64,000 nt of DNA from NCBI RefSeq assembly GCF_010726085.1, contig NZ_AP022560.1, positions 3,596,001 to 3,660,000 on the forward strand, given 5' to 3'. Of the stretch, positions 8,122 to 16,574 are shown piece by piece. This stretch comes from Mycolicibacterium moriokaense. GTDB taxonomy: Bacteria > Actinomycetota > Actinomycetes > Mycobacteriales > Mycobacteriaceae. The position numbers and the translations under genes were made by a program. Below the pieces are notes generated by a model. The model did no database searches. It was not told the origin of the DNA and saw nothing but the letters and a program-made list of their open reading frames with translations. Positions within the stretch are counted from its first letter, which is position 1. Each line of letters opens with the position of its first letter.

Positions 8122-9108
8122 TTAATCGGCGGTCACGTCTGCGGTGATGAAGCCCTCGGCCACCATCCAGTCGCGCGCGACGACGGCGGGGTCGCGGCCC
8201 TCGACGTCGACCTGTTTGTTCATCTCGATGATCGCCTCGTTGGTCAGCGCGGCGGTCACCGGAGCCGTCACCTCGGCGATCTCCGGATGCGCGTCGAAGA
8301 AGTCGCGCTTCATGGTCACCGACGGGTTGTAGTGGGCGAAGAACTGCTTGTCATCGGTGAGCACCACGAGATCGAGCGCCGCGATGCGTCCGTCGGTGGT
8401 GAACACCTCGCCGAAGTCGCACTGATCGCCGTCGGCCGTCGCCTGATAGATGATGCCCACCTGCAGGACCGGTGCCTGCGCCCGCGCCGGATCGAATCCG
8501 TAAGCCGCGGCCATGCCGGGGTAACCGTCCTGGCGCGCGCGGAACTCGGTGTCCACACAGGTTTTCGCCGCCGCCGGGTTCGTCTTGACGAGGTCGGCGT
8601 ACTGCGACAGCGTCCGGACACCGGTGCGTTCGACCACCCTCTTGCTGGCCGCCAGCGCGTACGTGTCGTCCATGGGTCCCGGCGGCAACCACACCATCTC
8701 GTTGCGCTCGAGGTCCTCGTCGCGCACCGCCTCGTACTGTTCGCGGCTGTCCGGTATCGGCTTCTCGTGTCCGAGATAGTTGATCCACGCGTTGCCGGTG
8801 AACTCGTATGCCACGTCGACCTGGCCCCGCAGCTGCGCCTCCCTGGTGCTGCGGGAGCCGACGATGCCGGTCAGGTCACGGACGTCGGCACCGGCTGCGG
8901 CCAGGGTGTATTCCAGGATGTAGCCCATGATGACCTGCTCGGTGTACTCCTTGGAGCCCACCGTGATCTTCACGCCCTCGAGCGCGGCGTCGGGCTTGAT
9001 GGAGCCGGGCGCCACCATGAGGGGCACCGTGCCGCCGGAGCCCAGCCCGCAGGCCGACACCGTCAGTGCACATATCGCGGCGACGACCGCTGCCAGCGCG
9101 GCCCGCAT
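8122..9108 (-). CDS. Osmoprotectant ABC transporter substrate-binding lipoprotein (OpuCC/ProX type)
   Basis: A 328-residue lipoprotein with an N-terminal signal peptide and a lipobox VSAC, lipidated Cys20. The mature part has the type-II periplasmic-binding fold of glycine betaine/choline/carnitine binders (VGSKEYTEQVIMGYILEY, later GRIAALDLVVLTDDK). It is the last gene of a four-gene transporter operon. Its ATG overlaps the stop codon of the preceding permease by one base. It should present the quaternary-amine substrate to the permease pair from outside the membrane. Exact ligand not determined. Confidence 0.9.
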   Translation of the reverse strand: MRAALAAVVAAICALTVSACGLGSGGTVPLMVAPGSIKPDAALEGVKITVGSKEYTEQVIMGYILEYTLAAAGADVRDLTGIVGSRSTREAQLRGQVDVAYEFTGNAWINYLGHEKPIPDSREQYEAVRDEDLERNEMVWLPPGPMDDTYALAASKRVVERTGVRTLSQYADLVKTNPAAAKTCVDTEFRARQDGYPGMAAAYGFDPARAQAPVLQVGIIYQATADGDQCDFGEVFTTDGRIAALDLVVLTDDKQFFAHYNPSVTMKRDFFDAHPEIAEVTAPVTAALTNEAIIEMNKQVDVEGRDPAVVARDWMVAEGFITADVTAD

Positions 9109-9875
9109 CAGCGCAGCCCCCTGGGATTGAGGAAGAACTCGGCCAACCCGCCGAACCAGTCGACCAGCAATGCCAGGCACACCGCGAGGACACTGCCCAG
9201 AATCAGCGTGACGTTGTCCTGCAGCTTGTAGCCGGTGTCGATGAGGATACCGAGGCCTCCTGCGTTGACGAGGAACGACAAGGTGGCCGTCCCGACAGCG
9301 ATCACCAGCGATGTGCGCAGGCCGCCGAGTATGTACGGAATCGCCAGTGGCAGTTCGACTCTGAGTAACAGACTGCTGCGCGACATACCTTGACCGCGGC
9401 CGGCATCCATCAGCGATCGGTCCACCTGGTCGAGGCCGAGGATCGTACTGGCGAGCACGGGCAACAGGGAATAGAGGGCGATCGGCAGTACGCCGATCCA
9501 GAACCCCGTCTTCGCCGTCCACAGAAATAGCAGGACCAGCAGACCGATCGCAGGCGCCGCCTGACCGATGTTGGCGATCCCGATGAACAACGGCCGCAAC
9601 GCCTTTGCCCCCGGCCGTGTCACCAGCACCCCGAGCGGGACGCCGACAGCAACGACGATCGCGGTGACGGCGAAGGTGATCAGCAGGTGCTGCCAGATCA
9701 ACGCCGCGACGTTGCCGACGTTGATGTTCTCCTGCTGCGTCGCCGTGAGATCGCGGTCGAACGCCCAGAAGATGACCGCGGCGCCGACGACGAGGACCAG
9801 CGCAGGCTCGATCAACAGCCGAAGACGTTCCGCGGGGGTCGTCTTCGGGGCGGTGCTGTCGACTGTCGTGGTCAC
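9108..9875 (-). CDS. Osmoprotectant ABC transporter permease (OpuCD/ProW type)
   Basis: A 255-residue integral membrane permease with about six transmembrane helices. The cytoplasmic EAA loop (DAGRGQGMSRSSLLLRVELP) contacts the ATPase. It has an N-terminal charged stretch before the first helix. The start overlaps the stop of the ATPase gene by four bases. It pairs with the other permease of the operon at 11035-11682, which has the same loop motif. Confidence 0.9.
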   Translation of the reverse strand: MTTTVDSTAPKTTPAERLRLLIEPALVLVVGAAVIFWAFDRDLTATQQENINVGNVAALIWQHLLITFAVTAIVVAVGVPLGVLVTRPGAKALRPLFIGIANIGQAAPAIGLLVLLFLWTAKTGFWIGVLPIALYSLLPVLASTILGLDQVDRSLMDAGRGQGMSRSSLLLRVELPLAIPYILGGLRTSLVIAVGTATLSFLVNAGGLGILIDTGYKLQDNVTLILGSVLAVCLALLVDWFGGLAEFFLNPRGLR

Positions 9876-11038
9876 GACCCGTTCCCGTTCGATTTGGCTT
9901 CGTCCCGCAACCGGGTGATGGTGTCGATGAGCGTGTCCAGTGTCACGACGCCGACGTACCTGCTGCCGGGCCCGATGACGACGGCAGAGGCGTGCTGTGC
10001 TGCGAGGATCGCCTCGAGTGCGTCCTCGAGCGTCGACTGGGTGCTGACCACGTCGAGCGGTTCGTAAGCCTCGGCGAGCGTGTTGGCGTGCCGGAGATTG
10101 CGTGCGCGCACCCAGTTGACCGGCCGGTCTCGATCGTCGAGCACGACCACCCAGTCGAACTTGCTGTCGGCCAATATGTTTCGCGCATCCTCGACCGAAT
10201 CGCCGCGATGCACAGCGGGATGCGCCTGCACTTCGACATCCTTGACCCGCACCAGGCTGAGTTGGCGCAGTGATGCTCCCGACCCGACGAACCCGGCGAC
10301 GGTGTCGTCGGCCGGGCTGGCCAGGATCGCCTGCGGGGTGTCGTATTGGAGCACCTTGCTCTGCTGGCCCAGCACCGCGATCCGGTCGCCGAGTTTGACG
10401 GCCTCGCCGAAATCGTGGGTGACGAACACGATCGTCTTGCGCAGTTCGGATTGTAGGCCGAGCAGCTCGTCCTGCAGCGTGCTCCTGGTGATCGGATCCA
10501 CTGCGCCGAACGGCTCGTCCATCAACAGCACCGGTGGATCCGCGGCCAGTGCCCGCGCGACGCCGACCCGCTGCTGCTGACCACCGGACAGCTGGCGCGG
10601 ATACCGGCCCGCGTACTGGCTGGGCTCGAGCCCGACCAGATCGAGTAGTTCGTCCACGCGGTCGTCGATCCGCTTGCGGTTCCAGCGCAGCAGTCCGGGA
10701 ACCAGCCCGACGTTCTGGCGAATTGTCATGTGCGGGAACAGCCCCGCCTGCTGGATCGCGTAGCCGATAGAACGCCTCAGCTCGGTCGGCTTGATCGACA
10801 ACGCATCCTTGTCGTCGATGAGGATGCGTCCCGACGTCGGCTCGCTCAGCCGGTTGATCATCCGCATCATCGTCGTCTTGCCGCAGCCCGACGGCCCGAC
10901 GAACACCACGATTTCGCCAGCGGGGATGTCCAGCGATATGTCGTCGACGGCGGGTTGCCTGGCACCCGGATAGACCTTCGAGACATGGTCCAAGACGATG
11001 CGGGCCCCGCTCGAGACCGGCTGGGATTGTGTTGTCAC
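9872..11038 (-). CDS. Osmoprotectant ABC transporter ATPase with CBS domains (OpuCA/ProV type)
   Basis: A 388-residue ATPase from GTG 11038 ([11 protein letters not shown]). Walker A GPSGCGKTT is at residues 48-56, the LSGGQ signature at 150-154 and Walker B VLLMDEP at 170-176. The C-terminal ~120 residues hold tandem CBS-like segments (DSKFDWVVVLDDRDRPV; ASAVVIGPGSRYVGV). In OpuA/OpuC ATPases these sense ionic strength or c-di-AMP. The GTG overlaps the permease stop by four bases. An upstream open extension in this frame is antisense noise over the permease gene. Confidence 0.92.
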   Translation of the reverse strand: MTTQSQPVSSGARIVLDHVSKVYPGARQPAVDDISLDIPAGEIVVFVGPSGCGKTTMMRMINRLSEPTSGRILIDDKDALSIKPTELRRSIGYAIQQAGLFPHMTIRQNVGLVPGLLRWNRKRIDDRVDELLDLVGLEPSQYAGRYPRQLSGGQQQRVGVARALAADPPVLLMDEPFGAVDPITRSTLQDELLGLQSELRKTIVFVTHDFGEAVKLGDRIAVLGQQSKVLQYDTPQAILASPADDTVAGFVGSGASLRQLSLVRVKDVEVQAHPAVHRGDSVEDARNILADSKFDWVVVLDDRDRPVNWVRARNLRHANTLAEAYEPLDVVSTQSTLEDALEAILAAQHASAVVIGPGSRYVGVVTLDTLIDTITRLRDEAKSNGNGS

Positions 11039-11682
11039 CGAATGCCTTTCGATGTGGTCAATCGCCCGATGAGCACCAGGATCGCGTCGAGCAGCAGCGC
11101 CAGGATGACGATGAGCAGGGTTCCGGTGAGTGCCATCGGGATGGCGGTCGGGCTGCCGACTCTGGCGAGGCCCGCGAAGATGAGGTTGCCAAGGCCGGGG
11201 CCTTTGACGTACGCGGCGATGGCGAGGACACCCATCGACATCTGGGTGCTGACCCGCATCGCCGACAGGATCGACGGCCACACCAGCCGCAACTCGACGC
11301 GGCCCAACGTGGAAAGCCTGCCCATGCCGAGACCCCGTGCGGCGTCGGTCAATGCCGGATCGACGGCGTTCAGCCCCACGATCGTGTTGCGGATGATGGG
11401 CAGCAGCGAATAGAGCACCAGCGCCGCGACGCTGGGCACCACGCCAAGGCCAAATACCGGGATGAGCAGACCCAGCAGGGCGAAGGCAGGCACGGTGAGG
11501 ATGACGCTGGACGTCGCAGTCGCGAGGTTGGCGGCCAGCGGGTTGCGGTAGGTCAATACGCCGATCGCGACGCCGATCAGCGTGGCGATCAGCACGCTCT
11601 GCACCACCGCGCTGACGTGCTGATAGGAGTCGAACAGCAACTGCGAATGGTGGGCAGCGATGTACTCCCACAGTGCCCTCAC
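11035..11682 (-). CDS. Osmoprotectant ABC transporter permease (OpuCB type), first gene of operon
   Basis: A 215-residue permease with several transmembrane helices. The EAA loop reads [20 protein letters not shown]. It heads the order permease-ATPase-permease-binding protein, with every junction overlapping, so the four genes form one transcript for uptake of glycine betaine-like solutes. Its promoter must lie in the 185-bp divergent region shared with the TauD-like gene, which contains the 13-bp tandem repeat. Confidence 0.9.
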   Translation of the reverse strand: MRALWEYIAAHHSQLLFDSYQHVSAVVQSVLIATLIGVAIGVLTYRNPLAANLATATSSVILTVPAFALLGLLIPVFGLGVVPSVAALVLYSLLPIIRNTIVGLNAVDPALTDAARGLGMGRLSTLGRVELRLVWPSILSAMRVSTQMSMGVLAIAAYVKGPGLGNLIFAGLARVGSPTAIPMALTGTLLIVILALLLDAILVLIGRLTTSKGIR

Positions 11683-11727
11683 GGCGGGTCATTACCCGTC
11701 CTCGAGCGCAGCCAAACGGAGCATCCA

Positions 11728-11792
11728 TTCGATTTGGGGTTTCGATTTGGGGTTTCGATTCGGGGTTTCGATTCGGGGTTTCGATTCGGGGT
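11728..11792. repeat. Five tandem copies of a 13-bp unit (minisatellite/VNTR)
   Basis: The unit TTCGATTYGGGGT is repeated exactly five times: 11728-11740 and 11741-11753 have T at position 8; 11754-11766, 11767-11779 and 11780-11792 have C. The array is 65 bp, not a multiple of three, and lies between the divergent starts of the ABC operon and the TauD-like gene. Perfect tandem repeats like this are typically length-variable between strains. Confidence 0.95.
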
Positions 11793-11867
11793 GAGGAAAA
11801 GACTTGTTCGTACGCCGCCGAACGACCACCGTATCCCCGGTTCGTTATTCAGATGGGAGGTAGCCCG

Positions 11868-12791
11868 GTGGGTTCAGGGCTGCGGATTGTGAAGCTGGGC
11901 GCGAATATCGGCGCGCGCATCGACGGTATCGATCTCAGCGCCGATATCGACCCGGTGAGCGTCGCACAGATCAACGAGGCGCTGCTTGAACACAAGGTGA
12001 TCTTCTTCCGTGGCCAGCACGGCCTCGATGACGACGGTCATCTCGCATTCGCGACCAAGCTGGGCACGCCGACCGGCGCGCACCCCACGGTGACCTCCCG
12101 TGGCGCGAAGCTGTTACCCATCGACTCGCGATACAACAAGGCCGACGCCTGGCACACCGACGTCACCTTCGTCGACCGGATTCCGAAAGCGTCACTGCTG
12201 CGTGCGATTTCGCTGCCGGAATACGGCGGCACCACCACGTGGGCGAATACGGAGACCGCGTACGAGCTGCTGCCGGAACCGCTTCGCGTCCTCGCCGACA
12301 GTCTGTGGGCGGTGCACACCAACGTCTATGACTACGCGTCCGATGTCGACCGGCGGCCGGATGAGCTCGCCGAAACGGAGCGCGAGTATCGCGAAGAGTT
12401 CGAGTCCGAGTACTACGAGACGGAGCATCCCGTGGTGCGGGTGCATCCGGAGACCGGTAAGCGCGTGCTGCTGCTCGGCCAGTTCGTCAAGCACTTCGTC
12501 GGTTTGAGCACGTCCGAGTCCGCGACGTTGTTCAACCTGTTCCAGCACCGGATCACCAAGCTGGAGAACACGATCCGCTGGAACTGGGAGCTCGGTGACC
12601 TCGCGATCTGGGACAACCGGGCCACCCAGCACTACGCCGTCTCCGACTACGACGACCAGTACCGGCGACTCAACCGGGTCACGCTGGCCGGCGATATCCC
12701 GGTCGACATCCACGGTCGGCGCAGTCGCGCGATCGTGGGTGATGCGTCGGCGTATTCGGAGGTGGTCAGCCCGGTGCGGCTGGCCGGCTGA
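11868..12791 (+). CDS. TauD/TfdA-family Fe(II)/2-oxoglutarate dioxygenase
   Basis: A 307-residue enzyme read from GTG 11868, chosen because GGGAGG lies just upstream; an ATG at 11853 is the alternative. The facial triad is visible as His96-x-Asp98 (AWHTDVTF) and His255 (RATQHYA). Arg266 and Arg270 (YRRLNR) match the 2-oxoglutarate/substrate arginines of E. coli TauD. The family hydroxylates taurine, alkyl sulfates or phenoxyacetates to release sulfite, sulfate or aldehydes; mycobacteria have an alkyl-sulfatase member (Rv3406). Exact substrate is uncertain. It is divergent from the osmoprotectant operon. Confidence 0.9.
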   Translation: MGSGLRIVKLGANIGARIDGIDLSADIDPVSVAQINEALLEHKVIFFRGQHGLDDDGHLAFATKLGTPTGAHPTVTSRGAKLLPIDSRYNKADAWHTDVTFVDRIPKASLLRAISLPEYGGTTTWANTETAYELLPEPLRVLADSLWAVHTNVYDYASDVDRRPDELAETEREYREEFESEYYETEHPVVRVHPETGKRVLLLGQFVKHFVGLSTSESATLFNLFQHRITKLENTIRWNWELGDLAIWDNRATQHYAVSDYDDQYRRLNRVTLAGDIPVDIHGRRSRAIVGDASAYSEVVSPVRLAG

Positions 12792-12792
12792 G

Positions 12793-13050
12793 CTACAGCC
12801 GAGACATCTCGCGCGACATCAGCGCGTCTTCGAGGTAGACGTATCGCTTCGCCCGGTAACGGGGCCTGGCTGCGGTGAACAGCGCTTTGGCGATGACGCT
12901 GAAGCGGTTGGTCCGGCCGGTCGGTTTGGCCAACGCGGCCGCAGTGCCGAACAGCACCTCCTGCTCGGTGATCAGCGTCGTACCACCGGGCGCGGTCACC
13001 GGATCGGCGGCCGTCGAGGTGGTCGGGTGGACGGTCATCAGCTCGGTCAT
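12793..13050 (-). CDS. Hypothetical 85-aa protein
   Basis: An 85-residue protein starting MTELMTVHPTTSTAAD and ending in a basic, Tyr/Arg-rich segment (RPRYRAKRYVYLEDALMSRE). A GGGAGAG Shine-Dalgarno sits just upstream of the ATG at 13050, so this start is preferred over an open extension to 13128. The middle (TTLITEQEVLFGTAAALAKP) looks like an amphipathic helix. There is no signal peptide or membrane helix. It is convergent with the TauD-like gene with one base between the stops. I do not recognise the family. Confidence 0.6.
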   Translation of the reverse strand: MTELMTVHPTTSTAADPVTAPGGTTLITEQEVLFGTAAALAKPTGRTNRFSVIAKALFTAARPRYRAKRYVYLEDALMSREMSRL

Positions 13051-13163
13051 GGTTCTCTCCCACCGTGTGTGCCCGTCGACTCGGGCCCCTTCACGAGGAA
13101 AATTACGAGCACCGACGCGATCACACATGCGTAGGCGACTACCTCAGTTCCTGGTTAACCGTC

Positions 13164-13250
13164 GTGATCTACGCTGGTCACGCGTGTGTGCAGGAGTGCG
13201 CCGATACGTGTGCCATGCATACCCGCCCCAGCAACTCCGGCGTACCGTGA
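13164..13250 (+). CDS. Candidate Cys-rich micro-ORF (28 aa) in front of cobG
   Basis: A GTG-initiated frame encodes VIYAGHACVQECADTCAMHT and ends in a TGA four bases before the cobG GTG. It has three Cys spaced C-x3-C-x3-C and two His. The close coupling to cobG suggests either an attenuator peptide or chance. In-frame starts farther upstream (for example 13065) are also possible. Mycobacteria are known to use short Cys-rich leader ORFs to regulate sulfur genes; applying that here is inference. Confidence 0.3.
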   Translation: MIYAGHACVQECADTCAMHTRPSNSGVP

Positions 13251-13254
13251 ACAG

Positions 13255-14370
13255 GTGGCCAGGACCCGCGATCAGGACGCGTGCCCGGGTGCGCTGCAGG
13301 TGCATCCGGCCGCCGACGGGCCGCTCGCCCGGGTGCGGCTGCCGGGTGGGATGATCACCGCGCCGCAGCTCGAAACCCTGGCACTGACAGCGACACGGTG
13401 GGCGTCGCCCGCGATGGAACTGACCTCGCGCGGGAACATCCAGATCCGCGCGGTGGCAGACACCGACGCCGTCGCTGAGGCATTGGCATCCTCTGGCCTG
13501 TTGCCGTCGGAGACGCATGAGCGGGTGCGCAATATCGTGGCCTCGCCGTTGTCGGGTCGCGTCGGTTCAGAAGCCGACATCCGCGGCCTGGTGACGGAAC
13601 TGGATCGGGCGATTCAGGCGCAGCCCGCGCTGGCCGGGCTTCCCGGACGGTTCCTGTTCGGCATCGACGACGGACGGGGCGACATCACCGGGTTGGCGGC
13701 CGATGCCGGTATCCAGGTCGTCGACGATGTGGCGGCCCTTCTGCTCGCCGGCCGCGACACCGGCGTGCGGCTCCCTCTGCCGGACGCGGTGCCTGCCTTG
13801 CTGACCGTGGCGGGCCGGTTCGTCGAGACTCGCGGAACATGTTGGCGGGTCAGCGAACTCGACAGCCCAGATCAGCTTCTGGCCGGTCTCGCGGTGACGG
13901 CGGGGCCCGGTGCGACGTGGGAGCCGGTCACCCGGGGCCCAATCGGATGGATCGAGCAGAACGACGGCCGTATCGCGCTCGGCGCGGCGGTGCCGCTGGG
14001 CGTGCTCAACGCCCGTGTCGCCGAGTACCTCGCGGCGATCAACGCGCCGATGGTCATCACGCCGTGGCGCTCGCTGCTCGTGTTCGACCTCACCGAGGAG
14101 GTCGCCGACGTCGCGCTGCGGGTGCTGGCGCCCATGGGCCTGGTGTTCGACGAGAACTCGCCCTGGCTGGCCGTCAGCGCGTGCACCGGAAGCCCCGGGT
14201 GTGAGCACTCCGCCGCCGACGTGCGGTCCGACGCCGCGGCCGCGATCGATGAGCCCGCCGCAGGTCATCGCCACTTCGTCGGCTGCGACCGCGCATGCGG
14301 CAGTCCCGCGACGGGTGCCGTGCTGGTCGCGACGGGAGACGGATACCGGCTGCGTGACAGCCACCCGTAG
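13255..14370 (+). CDS. cobG: Precorrin-3B synthase CobG
   Basis: A 371-residue member of the nitrite/sulfite reductase fold, read from GTG 13255 (VARTRDQDACPGALQ). The 4Fe-4S/siroheme-type ligands are Cys310, Cys316 (CTGSPGC), Cys344 and Cys348 (CDRAC). CobG uses O2 to convert precorrin-3A to precorrin-3B, so its presence marks the aerobic cobalamin route. It heads cobG-cobH-cobIJ; the gap to cobH is nine bases. It corresponds to Rv2064. Confidence 0.95.
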   Translation: MARTRDQDACPGALQVHPAADGPLARVRLPGGMITAPQLETLALTATRWASPAMELTSRGNIQIRAVADTDAVAEALASSGLLPSETHERVRNIVASPLSGRVGSEADIRGLVTELDRAIQAQPALAGLPGRFLFGIDDGRGDITGLAADAGIQVVDDVAALLLAGRDTGVRLPLPDAVPALLTVAGRFVETRGTCWRVSELDSPDQLLAGLAVTAGPGATWEPVTRGPIGWIEQNDGRIALGAAVPLGVLNARVAEYLAAINAPMVITPWRSLLVFDLTEEVADVALRVLAPMGLVFDENSPWLAVSACTGSPGCEHSAADVRSDAAAAIDEPAAGHRHFVGCDRACGSPATGAVLVATGDGYRLRDSHP

Positions 14371-14379
14371 GGTGAGCGA

Positions 14380-15006
14380 GTGCTCGACTACATCCGCGAC
14401 GCCGCAGAGATATATCGGCAGTCGTTCGCGACGATCCGCGCCGAAGCGGACCTGACGCGGTTTCCCGAGGATGTCGCGCGCGTCGTGGTGCGGCTGATCC
14501 ACACCTGCGGACAGGTCGACGTCGCTGACCACGTCGCCCACAGCGACGATGTCGTCGCCAAGACCCACGCCGCGATGGTCGCAGGCGCGCCGGTGCTGTG
14601 TGACTCGTCGATGGTGGCGGCCGGCATCACGAAGTCCCGGCTGCCCGCGGCCAACGAGGTGGTCTCGCTCGTCGCGGACGACCGGGCACCCGCCCTGGCC
14701 GAGCGGCTCGGCACCACGCGTTCGGCGGCGGGTGTGGAGCTGTGGGCTGACCGGCTCGGCGGCGCGGTGCTGGCCATCGGCAACGCGCCGACCGCGTTGT
14801 TCCGCCTCCTCGAGCTCGTCGACGAGGGTGCGCCCACGCCGGCGGCGGTGCTGGGTGGACCGGTCGGGTTCGTCGGCTCGGCGCAGTCCAAGCAGGAGCT
14901 GATCGAGCGGCCCCGCGGCATGTCCTATCTGGTGGTGACGGGCCGCCGCGGCGGTAGCGCGATGGCGGCGGCCGCCGTGAATTCGATTGCCAGCGAACGC
15001 GAATGA
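14380..15006 (+). CDS. cobH: Precorrin-8X methylmutase CobH
   Basis: A 208-residue enzyme from GTG 14380 ([20 protein letters not shown]). It moves a methyl group from C-11 to C-12 to give hydrogenobyrinic acid. The expected catalytic His is His41 in [10 protein letters not shown]. The C-terminal [15 protein letters not shown] glycine-rich segment is conserved in the family. Its end overlaps the start of cobIJ by four bases (ATGA), so the two are translationally coupled. Confidence 0.95.
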   Translation: MLDYIRDAAEIYRQSFATIRAEADLTRFPEDVARVVVRLIHTCGQVDVADHVAHSDDVVAKTHAAMVAGAPVLCDSSMVAAGITKSRLPAANEVVSLVADDRAPALAERLGTTRSAAGVELWADRLGGAVLAIGNAPTALFRLLELVDEGAPTPAAVLGGPVGFVGSAQSKQELIERPRGMSYLVVTGRRGGSAMAAAAVNSIASERE

Positions 15007-16478
15007 CGACGAAGCGAGGAACGCTGTGGGGTGTCGGCCTTGGGCCCGGCGACCCGGAGTTGGTGACCGTCAAGGCGGCGCGGGTCATCGGTGCGGCCGA
15101 CGTGGTGGCGTACCACAGCGCCCGCCACGGTAAGAGCATCGCGCGCGGTATCGCCGAGCCGTATCTGCGTGAGGGCCAGATCGAGGAGCATCTGGTCTAT
15201 CCGGTGACCACCGAGACCACCGACCATCCCGGTGGCTACGCCGGCGCGATGGAGGACTTCTACCGCGAATCGGCCGAGCGGATCGCCGCGCATCTCGAGG
15301 CCGGCCGCGACGTCGCCCTTCTGGCGGAGGGCGATCCGCTGTTCTACAGCTCCTACATGCACATGCACACCCGGCTCACGGAGCGCTTCGACGCGGTGAT
15401 CGTGCCCGGTGTGACGTCGGTGAGCGCCGCATCCGCCGCGACGGGCACTCCCCTGGTCCAGGGCGACGAGGTGCTGACGATCCTGCCCGGCACCCTGCCC
15501 GTGGGCGAGCTCAAACGTCGGCTGAGCGACACCGATGCCGCCGTCGTCCTCAAGCTCGGGCGTTCCTATCCCGCGGTGCGGGAGGCACTTTCGGCGAGTG
15601 GTCGGCTGGATGAGGCGTTCTACGTCGAGCGTGCGAGCACGCCGGCGCAGCGGGTGCTGGGCGCCGGTGAAGTGGATGAGACATCGGTGCCGTACTTCTC
15701 GCTGGCGATGCTGCCGGGCACGCCCCGGCCCGAGTCGACCAGCGGCAGTGTCGCCGTGGTCGGGCTAGGACCCGGCGACAACGACTGGATGACGCCGCAG
15801 AGCCGCCGCGAGCTGGCGGCGGCCACCGATCTCATCGGGTACGGCCCATATCTGGACCGCGTGGGAAGCCGCGACGGGCAGCGGCGCCATCCCAGCGACA
15901 ACACCGACGAGCCCGCCCGCGCCCGGTTGGCGTGCACGCTGGCCGAACAGGGCCGCGCCGTGGCGGTGGTGTCCTCCGGCGATCCGGGCGTCTTCGCAAT
16001 GGCCACCGCGGTGCTCGAGGAGGCCAAGCAGTGGCCCGGCGTCCGGGTGCGGGTGATTCCGGCGATGACGGCCGCGCAGGCGGTCGCCAGCCGGGTGGGT
16101 GCGCCGCTGGGCCACGACTACGCCGTCATCTCGCTGTCCGACCGGCTGAAGCCGTGGGAGGTGATCGCGACGCGGTTGACCGCGGCGGCGACCGCCGACC
16201 TGGTGCTGGCCATCTACAACCCGGCGTCGAAGAGCCGCACCTGGCAGGTCGGGGCGATGCGCGACCTGCTGCTCGAACATCGCGACCCCGGCACTCCCGT
16301 GGTGATCGGCCGCGACGTGTCGGGTGCTGCTGAGGTGGTCAAGGTGGTGCGGCTGGCCGACCTCGACCAGGCCGACGTCGACATGCGCACGCTGCTGATC
16401 ATCGGGTCGTCGCAGACCCAGTGGTATCTGAGCGAGACCGGCGACACCGTCTTCACGCCGCGCCGCTACCCCACCTGA
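15003..16478 (+). CDS. cobIJ: CobIJ fusion: precorrin-2 C20- and precorrin-3B C17-methyltransferase
   Basis: A 491-residue fusion of two SAM-dependent tetrapyrrole methylases. The CobI half (residues 1 to about 240) has VGLGPG at 11-16 and [13 protein letters not shown] at 107-119, and methylates precorrin-2 at C-20. The CobJ half (from about 249) restarts with [12 protein letters not shown] and carries [13 protein letters not shown]; it methylates C-17 with ring contraction. The fusion is normal in mycobacteria (Rv2066). It is the last gene of the plus-strand cob operon and is followed by a long palindrome. Confidence 0.95.
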   Translation: MTTKRGTLWGVGLGPGDPELVTVKAARVIGAADVVAYHSARHGKSIARGIAEPYLREGQIEEHLVYPVTTETTDHPGGYAGAMEDFYRESAERIAAHLEAGRDVALLAEGDPLFYSSYMHMHTRLTERFDAVIVPGVTSVSAASAATGTPLVQGDEVLTILPGTLPVGELKRRLSDTDAAVVLKLGRSYPAVREALSASGRLDEAFYVERASTPAQRVLGAGEVDETSVPYFSLAMLPGTPRPESTSGSVAVVGLGPGDNDWMTPQSRRELAAATDLIGYGPYLDRVGSRDGQRRHPSDNTDEPARARLACTLAEQGRAVAVVSSGDPGVFAMATAVLEEAKQWPGVRVRVIPAMTAAQAVASRVGAPLGHDYAVISLSDRLKPWEVIATRLTAAATADLVLAIYNPASKSRTWQVGAMRDLLLEHRDPGTPVVIGRDVSGAAEVVKVVRLADLDQADVDMRTLLIIGSSQTQWYLSETGDTVFTPRRYPT

Positions 16479-16493
16479 CAACGCGTCGAAAGT

Positions 16494-16535
16494 GCGGGGA
16501 GATCGCGATTCGACGCAAAATCGCGATCTCCCCGC
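16494..16535. repeat. Perfect 17-bp-arm palindrome (REP-like or terminator)
   Basis: Arms GCGGGGAGATCGCGATT (16494-16510) and its exact complement (16519-16535) flank an 8-base loop. It lies 15 bp after the cobIJ stop. The stem would be very stable as RNA, but there is no T-tract. It may be a terminator for the cob operon or an intergenic REP-type element. Confidence 0.85.
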
Positions 16536-16574
16536 AGTCTCGAGAATCTGGGGCGCATTGGTAATGTCCGCCGC

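Noticed and set aside
13051..13254. Possible cobalamin riboswitch upstream of cobG
   Set aside because: I looked for the B12-box and the characteristic receptor core and saw neither; the micro-ORF explains the region better.
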